Assembly (NCBI RefSeq): GCF_023242365.1
Contig: NZ_JALLIX010000006.1
Location: forward strand, 1 to 64,000
Reading direction: 5' to 3'
DNA: 64,000 bases
Source of the DNA: Pseudomonas sp. MWU13-2100
Lineage (GTDB): Bacteria; Pseudomonadota; Gammaproteobacteria; Pseudomonadales; Pseudomonadaceae
Shown: positions 43,451 to 53,764 of the stretch, piece after piece
Position numbering within the stretch: position 1 is the first letter of the stretch
Layout: every line of letters begins with the position of its first letter
The notes under the pieces: generated by a model
Told to the model about the DNA's origin: nothing
The model's database searches: none
Seen by the model: only the letters and a program-made list of their open reading frames with translations
Translations under genes and position numbers: made by a program

Positions 43451-44133
43451 TTCGCAGCTCCTTTCACTGCCGCGGCGGGCAGCTCGTTCAGTGATTTGCC
43501 GATGGCCGCCGCCCACAACTTGTAGCCGGCGATGGTGAAGTGCTGGCCGTCGGAGGTGGTCCACTCGCCGGGCTTGGAAAACTTCGTCGAGTCGATATAG
43601 GTGCACGGCGCGACCATATTGGCCAGGGTGCCCGCCACCAGTTGGGTACGGACCTGGTTCTTGCCATACTGGTTTTCGTTGGTGTTGCTGCCGTTGGCCT
43701 TGCCCCATGCCGGGCCGACCCACACGCACTTGGCACCGCTGTCGGCGATCTGCTTGGTCAGCGCGGTGACGCTCTGGTAGGCCCAGACCTTGGGAAACGG
43801 CGTGGTCTTGTAGGAGGCCATGGTGTCGCCCATGATCAGCACCACCAGGTCCGGTTTGTCCTTGGCGATCACGTCCTTGATCGGCTGCGTATCGAGGGTG
43901 CCGCGACTCATCACCTTGATCTTTTCGCCCGGCTCGCGAGTCGCCCCGCAATCGAGTTTCAGCTTGGGCGTGACCCAGTCCGCCGGGTTGGCGCCGCAGG
44001 CACCGATGGCGTGGACCTGGGCGCCCTGCTGGGTCAGGTTGTCGTAGAGCGGGTTCATCAGCGAGTCGGGGAAACTCATATGGCTTTCGCCAATCACGAG
44101 CAACGTCAAACCAGCCAGTACGGAAGAAGCCAT
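43447..44133 (-). CDS. wssF: SGNH hydrolase-type cellulose acetylation protein
   Basis: This 228-residue protein has an SGNH pattern: the serine block VIGESHMSFPDSL at about 15-27, a GDTMASYKT block, and the final Asp-His pair in SDGQHFTIAGYKL (about 193-205). The N-terminal segment (SSVLAGLTLLV) may serve as anchor or signal. Homologues in acetylated-cellulose operons act with AlgF/I/J-like proteins. The ATG at 44133 has GAGGA upstream; a TTG one codon earlier is unlikely. Confidence 0.83.
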   Translation of the reverse strand: MASSVLAGLTLLVIGESHMSFPDSLMNPLYDNLTQQGAQVHAIGACGANPADWVTPKLKLDCGATREPGEKIKVMSRGTLDTQPIKDVIAKDKPDLVVLIMGDTMASYKTTPFPKVWAYQSVTALTKQIADSGAKCVWVGPAWGKANGSNTNENQYGKNQVRTQLVAGTLANMVAPCTYIDSTKFSKPGEWTTSDGQHFTIAGYKLWAAAIGKSLNELPAAAVKGAAK

Positions 44134-44152
44134 CAATCAATTCCTCGTTGCA

Positions 44153-47100
44153 TCAATTCGAATAGGGGGAGCCAAAAGGGCTGACCGGCAGGGCCATCGG
44201 CCCGGTCATGTCCTCGAAGGTGTAGCGCAGGTACACACCACCGCTGAGCTGGCGGTAATCGCTGGAGTTGTCCACGCCCACGCTGCCGCCGAGGAAGAAG
44301 CTCGAACCGAACTTGTATTCGCCGGCCGCATTGAGGCTGTAACCGACGCCGGTCTTGCTCTCGCTGCCGTAACCGCTCAGCCCGGCCGCCGTGGCCCGTG
44401 GTTGCAGATCGCTGTTACCGGGGAAGACCTCGGCGCTGTCCTGGCCGATATGCTGGACGCCCACCGAGCCCTTGATCCGGTAGGTGAAGCGTTCGGTGCG
44501 TTGCGACCAACTGATCGGCACGCCCAGGGCAAAGAAAGTCTGCGGGCTGAAGTAACCGCCGTGGCCCACGGTGAAATAGTCCTGGTTGTTGGCATAGGTC
44601 AGCGCCGAACCGCTCAGGCCCAGGGTGAGGATGCTGTCGGGGGCATTGCGCAGGTACCAGTAGACACCGCTGCCCAGTTCGAAGCGGTTGTTCGACTCGA
44701 CGTTGTTGCCCAGCAGCACATGCGCCGAACCATAGCCATAGGCGCCGACTTGCTGGTCGTCGTAGCTCAGTTCGCCGCGCACGCCATTGGCCGTGACGCC
44801 GCCCCACTTGTCGCCGGTACGTGGATCGCGAGACCCGGCAAAGGAAGTCACGCTGTCGGTGACCGCCCGGCGTGACACACTCACGCCGTAGCGGTAGTCG
44901 GAATTGCCGTCGAAGGGGCGGTTGAGGCTGACGCCACCAATCGGCGTGCTGTAGAGGAAGCCCACCGGGCTGACCCCGAGATCGGCCTTGAGGCCTTGCT
45001 CCTTGTCCCGGTAGGCCACGGCCACTCCGACACCGTTGGCGGTCTGCGAGCCGACCGGGTCCAGGCCACTGGCACCGAAACGCGCCTGGGCGGAATTGCC
45101 CGGGCTGCCGGCGGACAGCGACACAGGGGTGATCTGCAACGCCATGCTGGCGCTGTTATCGCCCACCGGCACACTGACTTCGAAGGGGGCTTCGACATCC
45201 GTCAGCTTGCTCAAGCCTTTTTCGCCATTGTTGCTGCGCACGGTCAGGCCCTGGACGGCATAGCCGGTGCGGTCTTCGACGATCTCGTTCAAGGCCTGCT
45301 GCGCCGGGCTCAACGCCGGGCGCGAGGTGCTTTCGCGAGCGTAGACATTGCCCAACGGATTGACCGCGACACCGTTCCTGCGCTCGACCGCTGTCGGTAC
45401 CGCCTCGCCGTCGCCGATGCCCAGGCCTGAACCCAGGCCCACGACCGAGGCATTGATCGGCGGCGGGACCAGGTTCGACGACGCCAGGACGGTCGCCTCC
45501 CGGCGTTGCCCGGGCAAGCCGACAAAGGGGTTGGCCGACTGCGCCGGGGCTTGCGGAGCCGCCGCCACGTAGATCTCCTGGCGCTGGCTGTCTTCGATCT
45601 CGATGGCCTTGCGCAACAGCTTGCCGGCTTCACCGGTCTTGCCCATGCCGCGATAGATCCGCGCGGCAGCGGTCAGGGTCTGCGGTACCCCGGGCTCCAG
45701 TTCAAGGGCCTTTTTCACCGACTGTTCGGCCAGGTCGAAGTCGCGTCCTTGCAGGGCGATATCGGCCAGGCCCAGCTGCAATTTGGCATTGCCCGGGTCG
45801 GCCTTGATCAGCGGCTCATAAAGCTCCCGGGCCTTCTGCGTGTTGCCGCTGGCGGCATACATGCGCGCCAGCGACGACACCGCCTGGCTGTCGTTGGGCC
45901 GTTGCTTGAGGGCCGGCGAGAGCATGTCGAAAGCCGCCACCAGGTCGTTCTTTTCCCGCAACTCATCGGCCTGTTTGATCCGATAGAGGAACAGCAAGTC
46001 TGCATAACGCTTGCCGGCGGTCTCGTTCAGCGGCTTGCCCTGCAGGTCCCGCAGGATCTCACTGGCCTGGGCGTCCTGATCGGCCTTGAGCAGCACCCCG
46101 GCATAGAGCAATTGCAGGTCGGGGGTCGACGCTGAGTGGTCGAGCACTTGGCGCATCAGGCTCACGGCCTGCTGTGGATTGCCGGCTTCGGCGTAGGCGG
46201 AGGCCAGCACCGCGACACGCTCGGGTTTCTGCCCGGCCAGCGGCTCGCAGCGCGACAACAGCGCCCAGGCTTCCTGGCGCTGGCCGCGGCGGGCCACGTC
46301 CACCGCCAGCTCGGTCTGGATATGCAGGCGGATATCCAGTTCCATGTCATTCATGTCGCTGCTGCGCTTGGCCGCTGGAATCCGCGACAAGGTACGCTGG
46401 GCCTTGGTCCATTCACCCAGCTCGGCCGAGAGCAAGGTGCTGGTGTAGAGCGCGTCGGGCTGGTCGGGTTGCTGCTTGAGCAGCTCGTCGATCAGATCCC
46501 GAGCCACCTGGGTCTGGCCGTCGCGCAAGTAGACGCGGGCCAGGGCGAAGCGGGTCCAGGGATTTTTCGGGTCGTCGGCCAGGGCTTCCTTGTAGGCCTT
46601 TTGCGCCGCCGCCAGATCGCCGCGACGTTCGGCCAGCTTGGCCAGCTGGATGGCGCGCAGGGCGCGAATTTTCACCGTGGGCGCCAGGCGTGCCTGGTCC
46701 GCCGGCGACAGGCCATCGATCAGGCGCAACGCCTCATCGGACTTGCCGGCCCGCGACAGTACGTTGATCAATCCGGCGAGGGCCTGCGGATAATTCGCCG
46801 TGCGTGCCAGCACCTGACGGTAACCGGCTTCGGCGGCATCCAGTTGTCCGGCCTGGGACTGCCAGTTGGCCAGGGCCGTGGGGCCGGCCGGCTCGGCGGG
46901 ATTCTTGGCGATCGCCTGTTCGATCAGTGCGCGGGCCTGGCTCTGCCGCCCCGCGCGCTGGGCATCGCCGGCCTGGTCCAGCAGGATCCAGTAGCGCACA
47001 TCCTCGAGGGCCGCGTTCCACTGTGCTCCGCCCGGCAGGCGGGTGGCTTGCACCAGGTAGTTTTCGGCCTCGCCCAGACGCTTCTGTTGCTGGCGCACGA

Positions 47101-48040
47101 TCCCCATGCCACCGAGGGCGTCATAGTCGTTGGGGCGTTCCTTGAGACGGGCCTGCAACGCCTGTTCGGCAGCAGCGATATCGCCGGCATCGAGGGCCTT
47201 GAGGCCACGGGCCACCTGCGGGTCACGCTGCCAGCCGGCACCGCCACGGCCCTGGGCGATGCCCTTGTCCATCAGCGCGCGGATCTCGCTATCGTCCGGG
47301 TGTGCCTGCAAATACTGCTGGAACAACGACACCTGGTCACGGGAGGGCGGGCCCAGCCACTGCAAGGCGAAGCGCCAGGTTTCATCGGCATTGCCGCCGA
47401 TGTCCGGGTTATGCGACAGCCGCGCCAGGGCCCGTATACCTTCCGGGCGACTGTCGGGGTTGCGCGCCAGGTGCAGGGCCAGGAACAGATCAAGGATCGC
47501 ATCGTCGGGACGTTCCCGGCGCAGCCGTTCCAGACCCACCCGGGCCTCGGGCCAGCCACCGGTGGAAAAGCCCAGGGTGTTGTAGTACTCACGGGCGATC
47601 AAGCCTTGCGGCTGATGACCATCGAGCAGTTGCCGATAGACCGCCACCGCCTTGTCGCGCTGGTCGGCATCGCTCAGTTCACGGGCCTTTTCCAGCAGTT
47701 GCTGCTTGTCGTCCGGACTCAGGGCGATGTCCTGTTCCAGCTGCAAGGCCAGGCGCGGCAGCGGCTTGATCGCCTGCAGGCGGGCCAGGTACCGGCGGGC
47801 ACCGTCCAGGCGCTTGTGTTGCAGGTCGATCAGACCCAGGCCATAGAGCGCGTCAGGCTGCTCGGGGGACAGGTTCAACAACTTGCTCCAGGCCTCGGCG
47901 GCCCGGTCGGGATGCTCCTTGGCCTGCCAGTAGTAACCCTGCTGGATCAGCAGCGACTGCGGGTTGCCGGTCTCGGCGGCCAGGCCAGGCATGGCCGCCA
48001 GCGCGGCACACACCGCCAGGGCTAGGGTTTGCTGGCGCAT
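44153..48040 (-). CDS. wssE: Cellulose export protein BcsC/WssE (TPR and outer membrane barrel)
   Basis: This 1295-residue protein has a signal peptide (about 1-22) and a long periplasmic superhelix of TPR repeats (about 25-850). The repeats include LDALYGLGLIDLQ-like and PNDYDALGGMGIVRQQQKRL units. A 16-strand BcsC-type barrel (about 930-1295) ends RYTFEDMTGPMALPVSPFGS. It guides the polymer through the periplasm and outer membrane. It overlaps wssD by 19 bases. Length and domain order are as in other BcsC proteins. Confidence 0.92.
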   Translation of the reverse strand: MRQQTLALAVCAALAAMPGLAAETGNPQSLLIQQGYYWQAKEHPDRAAEAWSKLLNLSPEQPDALYGLGLIDLQHKRLDGARRYLARLQAIKPLPRLALQLEQDIALSPDDKQQLLEKARELSDADQRDKAVAVYRQLLDGHQPQGLIAREYYNTLGFSTGGWPEARVGLERLRRERPDDAILDLFLALHLARNPDSRPEGIRALARLSHNPDIGGNADETWRFALQWLGPPSRDQVSLFQQYLQAHPDDSEIRALMDKGIAQGRGGAGWQRDPQVARGLKALDAGDIAAAEQALQARLKERPNDYDALGGMGIVRQQQKRLGEAENYLVQATRLPGGAQWNAALEDVRYWILLDQAGDAQRAGRQSQARALIEQAIAKNPAEPAGPTALANWQSQAGQLDAAEAGYRQVLARTANYPQALAGLINVLSRAGKSDEALRLIDGLSPADQARLAPTVKIRALRAIQLAKLAERRGDLAAAQKAYKEALADDPKNPWTRFALARVYLRDGQTQVARDLIDELLKQQPDQPDALYTSTLLSAELGEWTKAQRTLSRIPAAKRSSDMNDMELDIRLHIQTELAVDVARRGQRQEAWALLSRCEPLAGQKPERVAVLASAYAEAGNPQQAVSLMRQVLDHSASTPDLQLLYAGVLLKADQDAQASEILRDLQGKPLNETAGKRYADLLFLYRIKQADELREKNDLVAAFDMLSPALKQRPNDSQAVSSLARMYAASGNTQKARELYEPLIKADPGNAKLQLGLADIALQGRDFDLAEQSVKKALELEPGVPQTLTAAARIYRGMGKTGEAGKLLRKAIEIEDSQRQEIYVAAAPQAPAQSANPFVGLPGQRREATVLASSNLVPPPINASVVGLGSGLGIGDGEAVPTAVERRNGVAVNPLGNVYARESTSRPALSPAQQALNEIVEDRTGYAVQGLTVRSNNGEKGLSKLTDVEAPFEVSVPVGDNSASMALQITPVSLSAGSPGNSAQARFGASGLDPVGSQTANGVGVAVAYRDKEQGLKADLGVSPVGFLYSTPIGGVSLNRPFDGNSDYRYGVSVSRRAVTDSVTSFAGSRDPRTGDKWGGVTANGVRGELSYDDQQVGAYGYGSAHVLLGNNVESNNRFELGSGVYWYLRNAPDSILTLGLSGSALTYANNQDYFTVGHGGYFSPQTFFALGVPISWSQRTERFTYRIKGSVGVQHIGQDSAEVFPGNSDLQPRATAAGLSGYGSESKTGVGYSLNAAGEYKFGSSFFLGGSVGVDNSSDYRQLSGGVYLRYTFEDMTGPMALPVSPFGSPYSN

Positions 48041-49203
48041 GGAGCCTCCCAGGACACTTTCAAGGTACCGTCCTTGTTGAACTGATAACGTTTTTCACTC
48101 CAGCCCAACGAGAACAGGCTCAGCATCACGTGGTAATACTGGTGCTGGCTGTAGGCCGGATCGGCCGGATTGCTGTAGTGCGCGATGGCCTCGTCGACGA
48201 TGCGCTGCTGCTGGTCGGCGAGCAACGGCAGGCCCTTGGCCCGCAGGTACGGCACCAGTGACGCGGAGAAGCCGTACGGGCCGATGCCCTCGGTGACGCC
48301 GGTGACGACCTGGACCTTTTCCGGCGGCACGCCGGTGGAGGCAACGGACTGGGCCATGCCATCGAGGTTGTCGAGGATCGGCTTGGCCAATGGATCGGCG
48401 GGCGAGGTCAGGCCGGCCCACAGGTAGGTGCGGATGGCGTCGTAGCTGCCCTGGGCCGAGGTGAACTTGTCGACCACGAACATGCCCTTGTTGACGTCCG
48501 TGCCGCGGTAACCGACCCAGTCGGGCACGAAGCCGAAGCGGTTCATGTTCTTGTCGGCGATCATCTTCGCGGTGCTTTCGGCGATCTCCTTCCAGGCCCC
48601 GGACGGGCTCTCCTGGCTGAAGCGGCGCAACAACGGGATCGGCGTATAGCTGGCGTTGAAACGCCAGAGCTGGTCCGGATGCTCATAGCCGACCGGGCCC
48701 GGCAACAGCATCTTGCCCAGGCCCGGGATGTTGCGAACCAGGGTCTTGTCCAGGTTGCTCAGCATCCGCTGGGCATCCGTGCGGTACTCGGGCTTGTGCC
48801 ACAGGCGGTCGGCCTCCAGCAGCGAGTAAGCCATCCAGAGGTCGGCATCGCTGGCGGAGTTGGTGTCGATCACGCCCCAGGTACCGTTGGGCGTCGGGCC
48901 CCACAGCCAGCCGGGCAGGTTCTGCGCGATATTGGCCCCGGCCATGTTGTCACGGGTCCAGTGCCAGAGCTCCTCGAAGGTCAGCGGATCATTGCCGACC
49001 AGGGCGAAGAACATCCCGTAGGCCTGGCCTTCGGAGCTGCTCTGGTTGGGGTCCATGCTCGAACCGAGCATGCGCCCGTCCTTCTGCACGAAACGCTCGG
49101 CGTAGTTTTTCCACAGCGGCCAGTTCTGCAGCGAGCAGGACTCGGCCTGCGCGGCCAGCGGCACCAGCAGCGCCAGGGACAACAAGGTTCGACGCAGAAT
49201 CAT
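48022..49203 (-). CDS. wssD: Periplasmic endoglucanase BcsZ/WssD (GH8)
   Basis: This 393-residue glycoside hydrolase family 8 enzyme has a signal peptide (about 1-20). The catalytic acid E58 is in SSSEGQAYGMFF, and the likely base D255 is in AQGSYDAIRTYLW. It trims beta-1,4-glucan in the periplasm and is needed for efficient cellulose production. The ATG at 49203 overlaps the wssC stop by four bases; an open frame further upstream belongs to wssC sequence in another frame. Confidence 0.93.
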   Translation of the reverse strand: MILRRTLLSLALLVPLAAQAESCSLQNWPLWKNYAERFVQKDGRMLGSSMDPNQSSSEGQAYGMFFALVGNDPLTFEELWHWTRDNMAGANIAQNLPGWLWGPTPNGTWGVIDTNSASDADLWMAYSLLEADRLWHKPEYRTDAQRMLSNLDKTLVRNIPGLGKMLLPGPVGYEHPDQLWRFNASYTPIPLLRRFSQESPSGAWKEIAESTAKMIADKNMNRFGFVPDWVGYRGTDVNKGMFVVDKFTSAQGSYDAIRTYLWAGLTSPADPLAKPILDNLDGMAQSVASTGVPPEKVQVVTGVTEGIGPYGFSASLVPYLRAKGLPLLADQQQRIVDEAIAHYSNPADPAYSQHQYYHVMLSLFSLGWSEKRYQFNKDGTLKVSWEAPCASKP

Positions 49204-51506
49204 GACAGACGCTTCTTCGCACGGGCACGCAGGGCGAGGTACAGCAGGCTGGCCACCAGCAACAGGCCTACCACGGTCACCAGCAGCATCCAGTGCATGT
49301 TCTGCGACAACAGCCATTGCACGCGCTTGAACAGGTTCAGCTCACCGACGTAATACTGCTCGTCGGCCACCAGGGACGTGATCTCCTTGCCCTGCACCAC
49401 CGCCAGGCTGCCCTGGAGGCTGTCCTTGTAGGCGTCGCCGCCGATCATCGCGGCCGTGGCCTCGGCCAGCCCTTCAGGCTTGCCGCTGGCAATCACCACC
49501 ACGCTGCGACCCGGTTTGAGCGGCGACTCGAAACCGGCCAGGTAGGTACTGCCCTGGGGACCGCTGTAGCTCACGTTCAAGGTCGGCTTGCGCTGGTTGG
49601 CCGCGGGGTCCGGGCTGATCCACTGGCGCGCGCGCAAGGTCAGGTCGGACAGCGAGAAGCGATGGTTGTCGCCGGAGACGGCGGCCGGCAAACGATCGAT
49701 CCACTGTTTGAGCAATGGCTGGTTGTCGCCCGAGGCGAGCACCAGCAGATCCTTGTCACTGACCGACTGCACCTGCGCGGCGTCCACCACCTGCACGGCC
49801 GTGGCCGGGTAGCCGGTGGAGTCGCCGAAGCGACCGAGCACGGTCAGGTAGGCGCCCCACTCCGCCGGCCCGCTACCGTCGGGCAGCACCACGGCGCTCT
49901 GCGAAAGGTCGGCCAGGCGGGTAAACGGGAAACCGCTGTCGTTGAACACGCCCAGGTTCGGCAAAGCGATGTAGTGGTTGTAGCCGGTCAGGTCGAGGGT
50001 CGAATCCGGGTCGATCAGGCCGCGCATATTGTCGATGATGATGTCGCGGCATTCGCCCTGCTTGATGTAGTCGAACATGAAACGCAACTGCAATTGCGAC
50101 TGCGCGCCGGCGGCCCCCAGGGGGATGCGGACGACGGATTCGCGGGGCAGGCTTTCATCTTTCTGCAGCAGTGTCAGCAGGCTTTCAGCACCGCCCAGGC
50201 TCTTCATCGAAGGCAGTGGCATCGATTTCATGAAGGTGTTGTTCAGGCTCACCAGCAACGAGGAGTTGCTCGACTCCTGCTGCGGGGTGTAGCGATATTT
50301 CAAGTCCAGCCGGACACCTTCTTCACGCCAGTTGAACATGTCCGGCGGCAGGCGCAACGGTATGCTGATGGAACCCGGATTGTAGCCGGACACGCTGAGC
50401 AGCTTGGGATCGAGCAGTTCGCCGAGCTTGACCGGACGATCGGACGGCAGCCAATTGGGCGCGTCATAGGGCTTGCGTGGGCTCAGCGAATCAAGATGCT
50501 CGATCAGCACACTGTTGCCTTCCAGCGCCTTGCTGCCCAAGGCCACGGCCGAGGCCGCGAGCTTGAGTTCAGCGCCGTCGCGACCGGCGACGATCAGGAG
50601 CTTGGCATGGGGGTCACCGGGATGGGTCACGAGGGTCACCGTCGGCCCCTTCGGCGCGGCAATCGCAAGCCCGCCCAGTTGCACGGCGTCCTTGCTCTCG
50701 ACCAGAACAATGGCGTTGCCCTTGTCCGGCAATTGCCCGACGTTGCTGGTGAAGCTGGCACCACGATAAGCCGCCAGGGCACCCAGCCACGACGACAGCG
50801 CACCGGCACCTTCCAGGGCGGCGTGATCCGGTGCCTTGGCAAACACGAACGGCAGGTTCAAGGGCTGCGAGTCGCGACGATCGAAAAACGGCAGCGGCAG
50901 AATCGACAGGTCGTCCTTGAGCGGGATCGGCGACACATTGAGTTCGAGCTGCGAACTGTTGTTGATCTTGGCCCACAGACTGCTGTGCTGCGGGTCTTCG
51001 CACTGCATGGTGTAGTGCCCGATGAATTGCAGGCGCAGGCGGTTGAACTCGGTGATCAGGTGCGCCGGGATATTCACCACCTGCTCTTGCGGCTTGCCGG
51101 CACCGTCCTTGGGCAGCGCCAGGCTGGCGGCCACTTCATCGTTGACCAGCACGTTGATCTGCGACAGGTCGGCCAGCAGCGCCGGCGAGTAGCTGTAGCG
51201 CAGCAGCAGTTGCGCACTGTTGACCACCTCGTCGGCGCGGACGTTGAAGCTGACGCTGTCGGCCGCTTCCACGCCTTGCAGGTTCATGGTGTCCAGGCGA
51301 CCCAGTTGCTTGAGGCTCAGGCTGTGGCTGTAACTGCCGGCCGGCGGTTGTGGCGCGACATTCGCCGGCACCACGGGCGGCGTCGCAGCGGTCTCGGCCC
51401 AGGCGTTATGAACCAGCCCCCCCAGGCACAGTGCGGACGAAGCCAGGAGCATGAGCGGACGACGAGTGCAACGCAGGGCGCTACGGGTCAACGGTGTAGG
51501 GGTCAT
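49200..51506 (-). CDS. wssC: Cellulose synthase regulatory subunit BcsB/WssC
   Basis: This 768-residue periplasmic subunit has a signal peptide (about 15-37), two carbohydrate-binding/flavodoxin-like repeats, and a C-terminal inner membrane helix (about 740-762, MLLVTVVGLLLVASLLYLAL). The helix packs against BcsA. Family marks include YSHSLSLKQLGRLDTMNLQG at the mature N-terminus and YTMQCEDPQHSSLWAKI. It overlaps wssB and wssD by four bases each. Confidence 0.93.
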   Translation of the reverse strand: MTPTPLTRSALRCTRRPLMLLASSALCLGGLVHNAWAETAATPPVVPANVAPQPPAGSYSHSLSLKQLGRLDTMNLQGVEAADSVSFNVRADEVVNSAQLLLRYSYSPALLADLSQINVLVNDEVAASLALPKDGAGKPQEQVVNIPAHLITEFNRLRLQFIGHYTMQCEDPQHSSLWAKINNSSQLELNVSPIPLKDDLSILPLPFFDRRDSQPLNLPFVFAKAPDHAALEGAGALSSWLGALAAYRGASFTSNVGQLPDKGNAIVLVESKDAVQLGGLAIAAPKGPTVTLVTHPGDPHAKLLIVAGRDGAELKLAASAVALGSKALEGNSVLIEHLDSLSPRKPYDAPNWLPSDRPVKLGELLDPKLLSVSGYNPGSISIPLRLPPDMFNWREEGVRLDLKYRYTPQQESSNSSLLVSLNNTFMKSMPLPSMKSLGGAESLLTLLQKDESLPRESVVRIPLGAAGAQSQLQLRFMFDYIKQGECRDIIIDNMRGLIDPDSTLDLTGYNHYIALPNLGVFNDSGFPFTRLADLSQSAVVLPDGSGPAEWGAYLTVLGRFGDSTGYPATAVQVVDAAQVQSVSDKDLLVLASGDNQPLLKQWIDRLPAAVSGDNHRFSLSDLTLRARQWISPDPAANQRKPTLNVSYSGPQGSTYLAGFESPLKPGRSVVVIASGKPEGLAEATAAMIGGDAYKDSLQGSLAVVQGKEITSLVADEQYYVGELNLFKRVQWLLSQNMHWMLLVTVVGLLLVASLLYLALRARAKKRLS

Positions 51507-53764
51507 GACTTATCCATAAGAGGTACGAGCGGGTTCAAAGGAGCGTTTTTTCTGGCCGGTGCGGCTTGGCGAACAGGCGTCGGTTGATCGGCCGGGCGCC
51601 GGCGCGCCGGCAGCAACAGCGCCTTGAGCAACGTGCCCAGGCCGATCAGGCCAATGGCGCTGACCTCGCGCAGGGCCGACAGCGGCGTGTCGAGCTTGCC
51701 GCTGCCCCAACTGGTGGCCCAGGTGTCGGCACGGGAGAAGGTCATGCGCACCAGTTCGCTTTGCTGGCGCAAGGTCAGCGGATCGAACAGCGCGCCCAGG
51801 TACTGGCCCTTGCTGAACACCACCGTGGTGTCAAACTCGCAGGTCGCGGCGCTGCGGAACAGCGTCACCCGTACCCGCTCACCGGCCGTGACCGTGGTAC
51901 CCACGGGCAGCTTGATGCCCAGCCCGCGCTGGGAGAAGTCCTGGGTCACGCCATATACCGGGGTGCCATCGGGCAATTCGACCTTGACCGGCAACTCGGC
52001 GCTGACCCGCGGCTCGGCGCGGATCTGTCGCGACTCACTGGCCACCGCCACGGCGGCGCTGGTGATGATCAGGTTGTAGAGGGTCCACAGGGCGTTGATC
52101 AGCACCGTGATCGCCGTGGCGGGATCGCCCCAGATCCATTGGTGGACGGCAAAACCGAGCCCGGTGAGGTTCAGCACCAGCAGGACGATATAGGGCCGGG
52201 CCAGCTTCCAGTCGAAGAACTGCTGGTCGATGATCCCGCCCTTGTCGGTGACGTTGAAACCGCCATAGCTGGGCTTGATCAGTGCCATCAGCACCGGTGG
52301 CATGATGTACCAGGCCAGCACCGTCTCGTAGACCTCGTTCCAGAACGAGTGGCGGAAGCGCCCCTGGATGCAGGAGTTGGTCAGGTTCGAGTGGAACAGG
52401 TGCGGCAGCACATAGGCGGTGATCATCAGCGCCGAGGCGTGGAAGATCTGCGCACCGAAGATCAGGTAAGCCAGGGGCGCGGTCAGGAACACCAGGCGCG
52501 GTAGACCATAGAAGAAGTGCAGCATGGCGTTGGCATAGCAGATCCGTTGGCCGAGCTTGAGGCCCTTGCCCACCAGCGGGTTGTCCAGGCGGAAGATCTG
52601 CGCCATGCCTCGGGCCCAGCGGATACGCTGGCTGATATGCCGCGACAGGCTTTCGGTGGCCAGGCCCGCGGCCTGGGGAATCGCCAGGTAAGCAGTGTTG
52701 TAGCCGGCGCGGTTGAGCTTGAGGGCGGTGTGGGCGTCCTCGGTAACGGTTTCAATCGCCACGCCGCCGATTTCTTCCAATGGCTGGCGCCGCAGGATGG
52801 CACAGGAGCCGCAGAAGAAGGTGGCGTTCCACAGGTCGTTGCCATCCTGCACCAGCCCGTAGAACAACTCGCCTTCGTTGGGTACGGCGCGGAAGGTCTT
52901 GAGGTTTTTCTCGAACGGATCCGGGGAGAAGAAAAAGTGCGGCGTCTGCAACATTGCCAGCTGTCGGTCCTTGAGGAACCAGCCCATGCCGATCTGCAGG
53001 AAGGAACGGGTCGGCACATGGTCGGCGTCGAACATGGCGATGTACTCGCCATCGGTCACCTTGAGGGCGGCATTGAGGTTGCCGGCCTTGGCGTGGGCAT
53101 TGTTGTCACGGGTGATGTAGTTGACGCCGATGCTCTGGCAGAACCGCCGGAACTCGTCGCGACGACCATCGTCCAGCACGTGTACCCGCAGCTTGTCCTT
53201 GGGCCAGTCCATCGCCTGGGCGGCGAAGATGCTCAGCTTGACGATGCTCAAGGCTTCGTTGTAGGTGGGGATGAACACATCCACCGTCGGCCACTCGCTG
53301 GGGTCGCCGGTCAGCAGCACCGGGCGACGGCGCAGGGGCCAGGCGGTCTGCACATAACCGAAGACCAACACCACCAGGGCGTAGATCTCCGCCAGCACCA
53401 GGCCATAACCGAAGGCGATATCCAGCCAGCCTTCGAAACCGAGGGTCTCGGTCAAGCGCCAGTACATGTAGCGCAACGAGGCGACCAGCGAGAGTACGAT
53501 CAGCAACAGGATCGGCCAGCGCCCCGGCATGCGCTTGACCAGCAAGGCCAGGCCGAAGCACAGCGCGGCGAACAGGCACTGGCTGTAAAGGTCCAGCGGT
53601 GCGCTGACGATGCTGATCAGCAACAGCCCGCCAATCAGCGAAATGCCCGCGATCAGCGCCTTGCGCAGCGCCCCCGGCCATTGGTTGAAACGCTCCAGCC
53701 AAGCGTTGAGGCGCAGTTCCGAGCGCCCTGGGAGATGGGGCGTGAGGTTGGGATCGCGGGTCAT
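51503..53764 (-). CDS. wssB: Cellulose synthase catalytic subunit BcsA/WssB
   Basis: This 753-residue inner membrane GT2 enzyme makes beta-1,4-glucan from UDP-glucose. Motifs are VLDDG (198-200), DADH (246-249), TED (341-343) and QRIRW (379-383). A C-terminal PilZ domain has the c-di-GMP pattern RxxxR (R582 and R586) and DFSQRG (609-614), so activity should need c-di-GMP. Eight or so membrane helices flank the catalytic loop. The ATG at 53764 overlaps the wssA stop by four bases. Confidence 0.95.
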   Translation of the reverse strand: MTRDPNLTPHLPGRSELRLNAWLERFNQWPGALRKALIAGISLIGGLLLISIVSAPLDLYSQCLFAALCFGLALLVKRMPGRWPILLLIVLSLVASLRYMYWRLTETLGFEGWLDIAFGYGLVLAEIYALVVLVFGYVQTAWPLRRRPVLLTGDPSEWPTVDVFIPTYNEALSIVKLSIFAAQAMDWPKDKLRVHVLDDGRRDEFRRFCQSIGVNYITRDNNAHAKAGNLNAALKVTDGEYIAMFDADHVPTRSFLQIGMGWFLKDRQLAMLQTPHFFFSPDPFEKNLKTFRAVPNEGELFYGLVQDGNDLWNATFFCGSCAILRRQPLEEIGGVAIETVTEDAHTALKLNRAGYNTAYLAIPQAAGLATESLSRHISQRIRWARGMAQIFRLDNPLVGKGLKLGQRICYANAMLHFFYGLPRLVFLTAPLAYLIFGAQIFHASALMITAYVLPHLFHSNLTNSCIQGRFRHSFWNEVYETVLAWYIMPPVLMALIKPSYGGFNVTDKGGIIDQQFFDWKLARPYIVLLVLNLTGLGFAVHQWIWGDPATAITVLINALWTLYNLIITSAAVAVASESRQIRAEPRVSAELPVKVELPDGTPVYGVTQDFSQRGLGIKLPVGTTVTAGERVRVTLFRSAATCEFDTTVVFSKGQYLGALFDPLTLRQQSELVRMTFSRADTWATSWGSGKLDTPLSALREVSAIGLIGLGTLLKALLLPARRRPADQPTPVRQAAPARKNAPLNPLVPLMDKS

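Noticed and set aside
46136..51587. Long plus-strand frames opposite wssE and wssC (629 and 764 codons)
   Set aside because: They are shadows of the BcsC and BcsB genes; the translations are low-complexity with no ribosome sites or family motifs.
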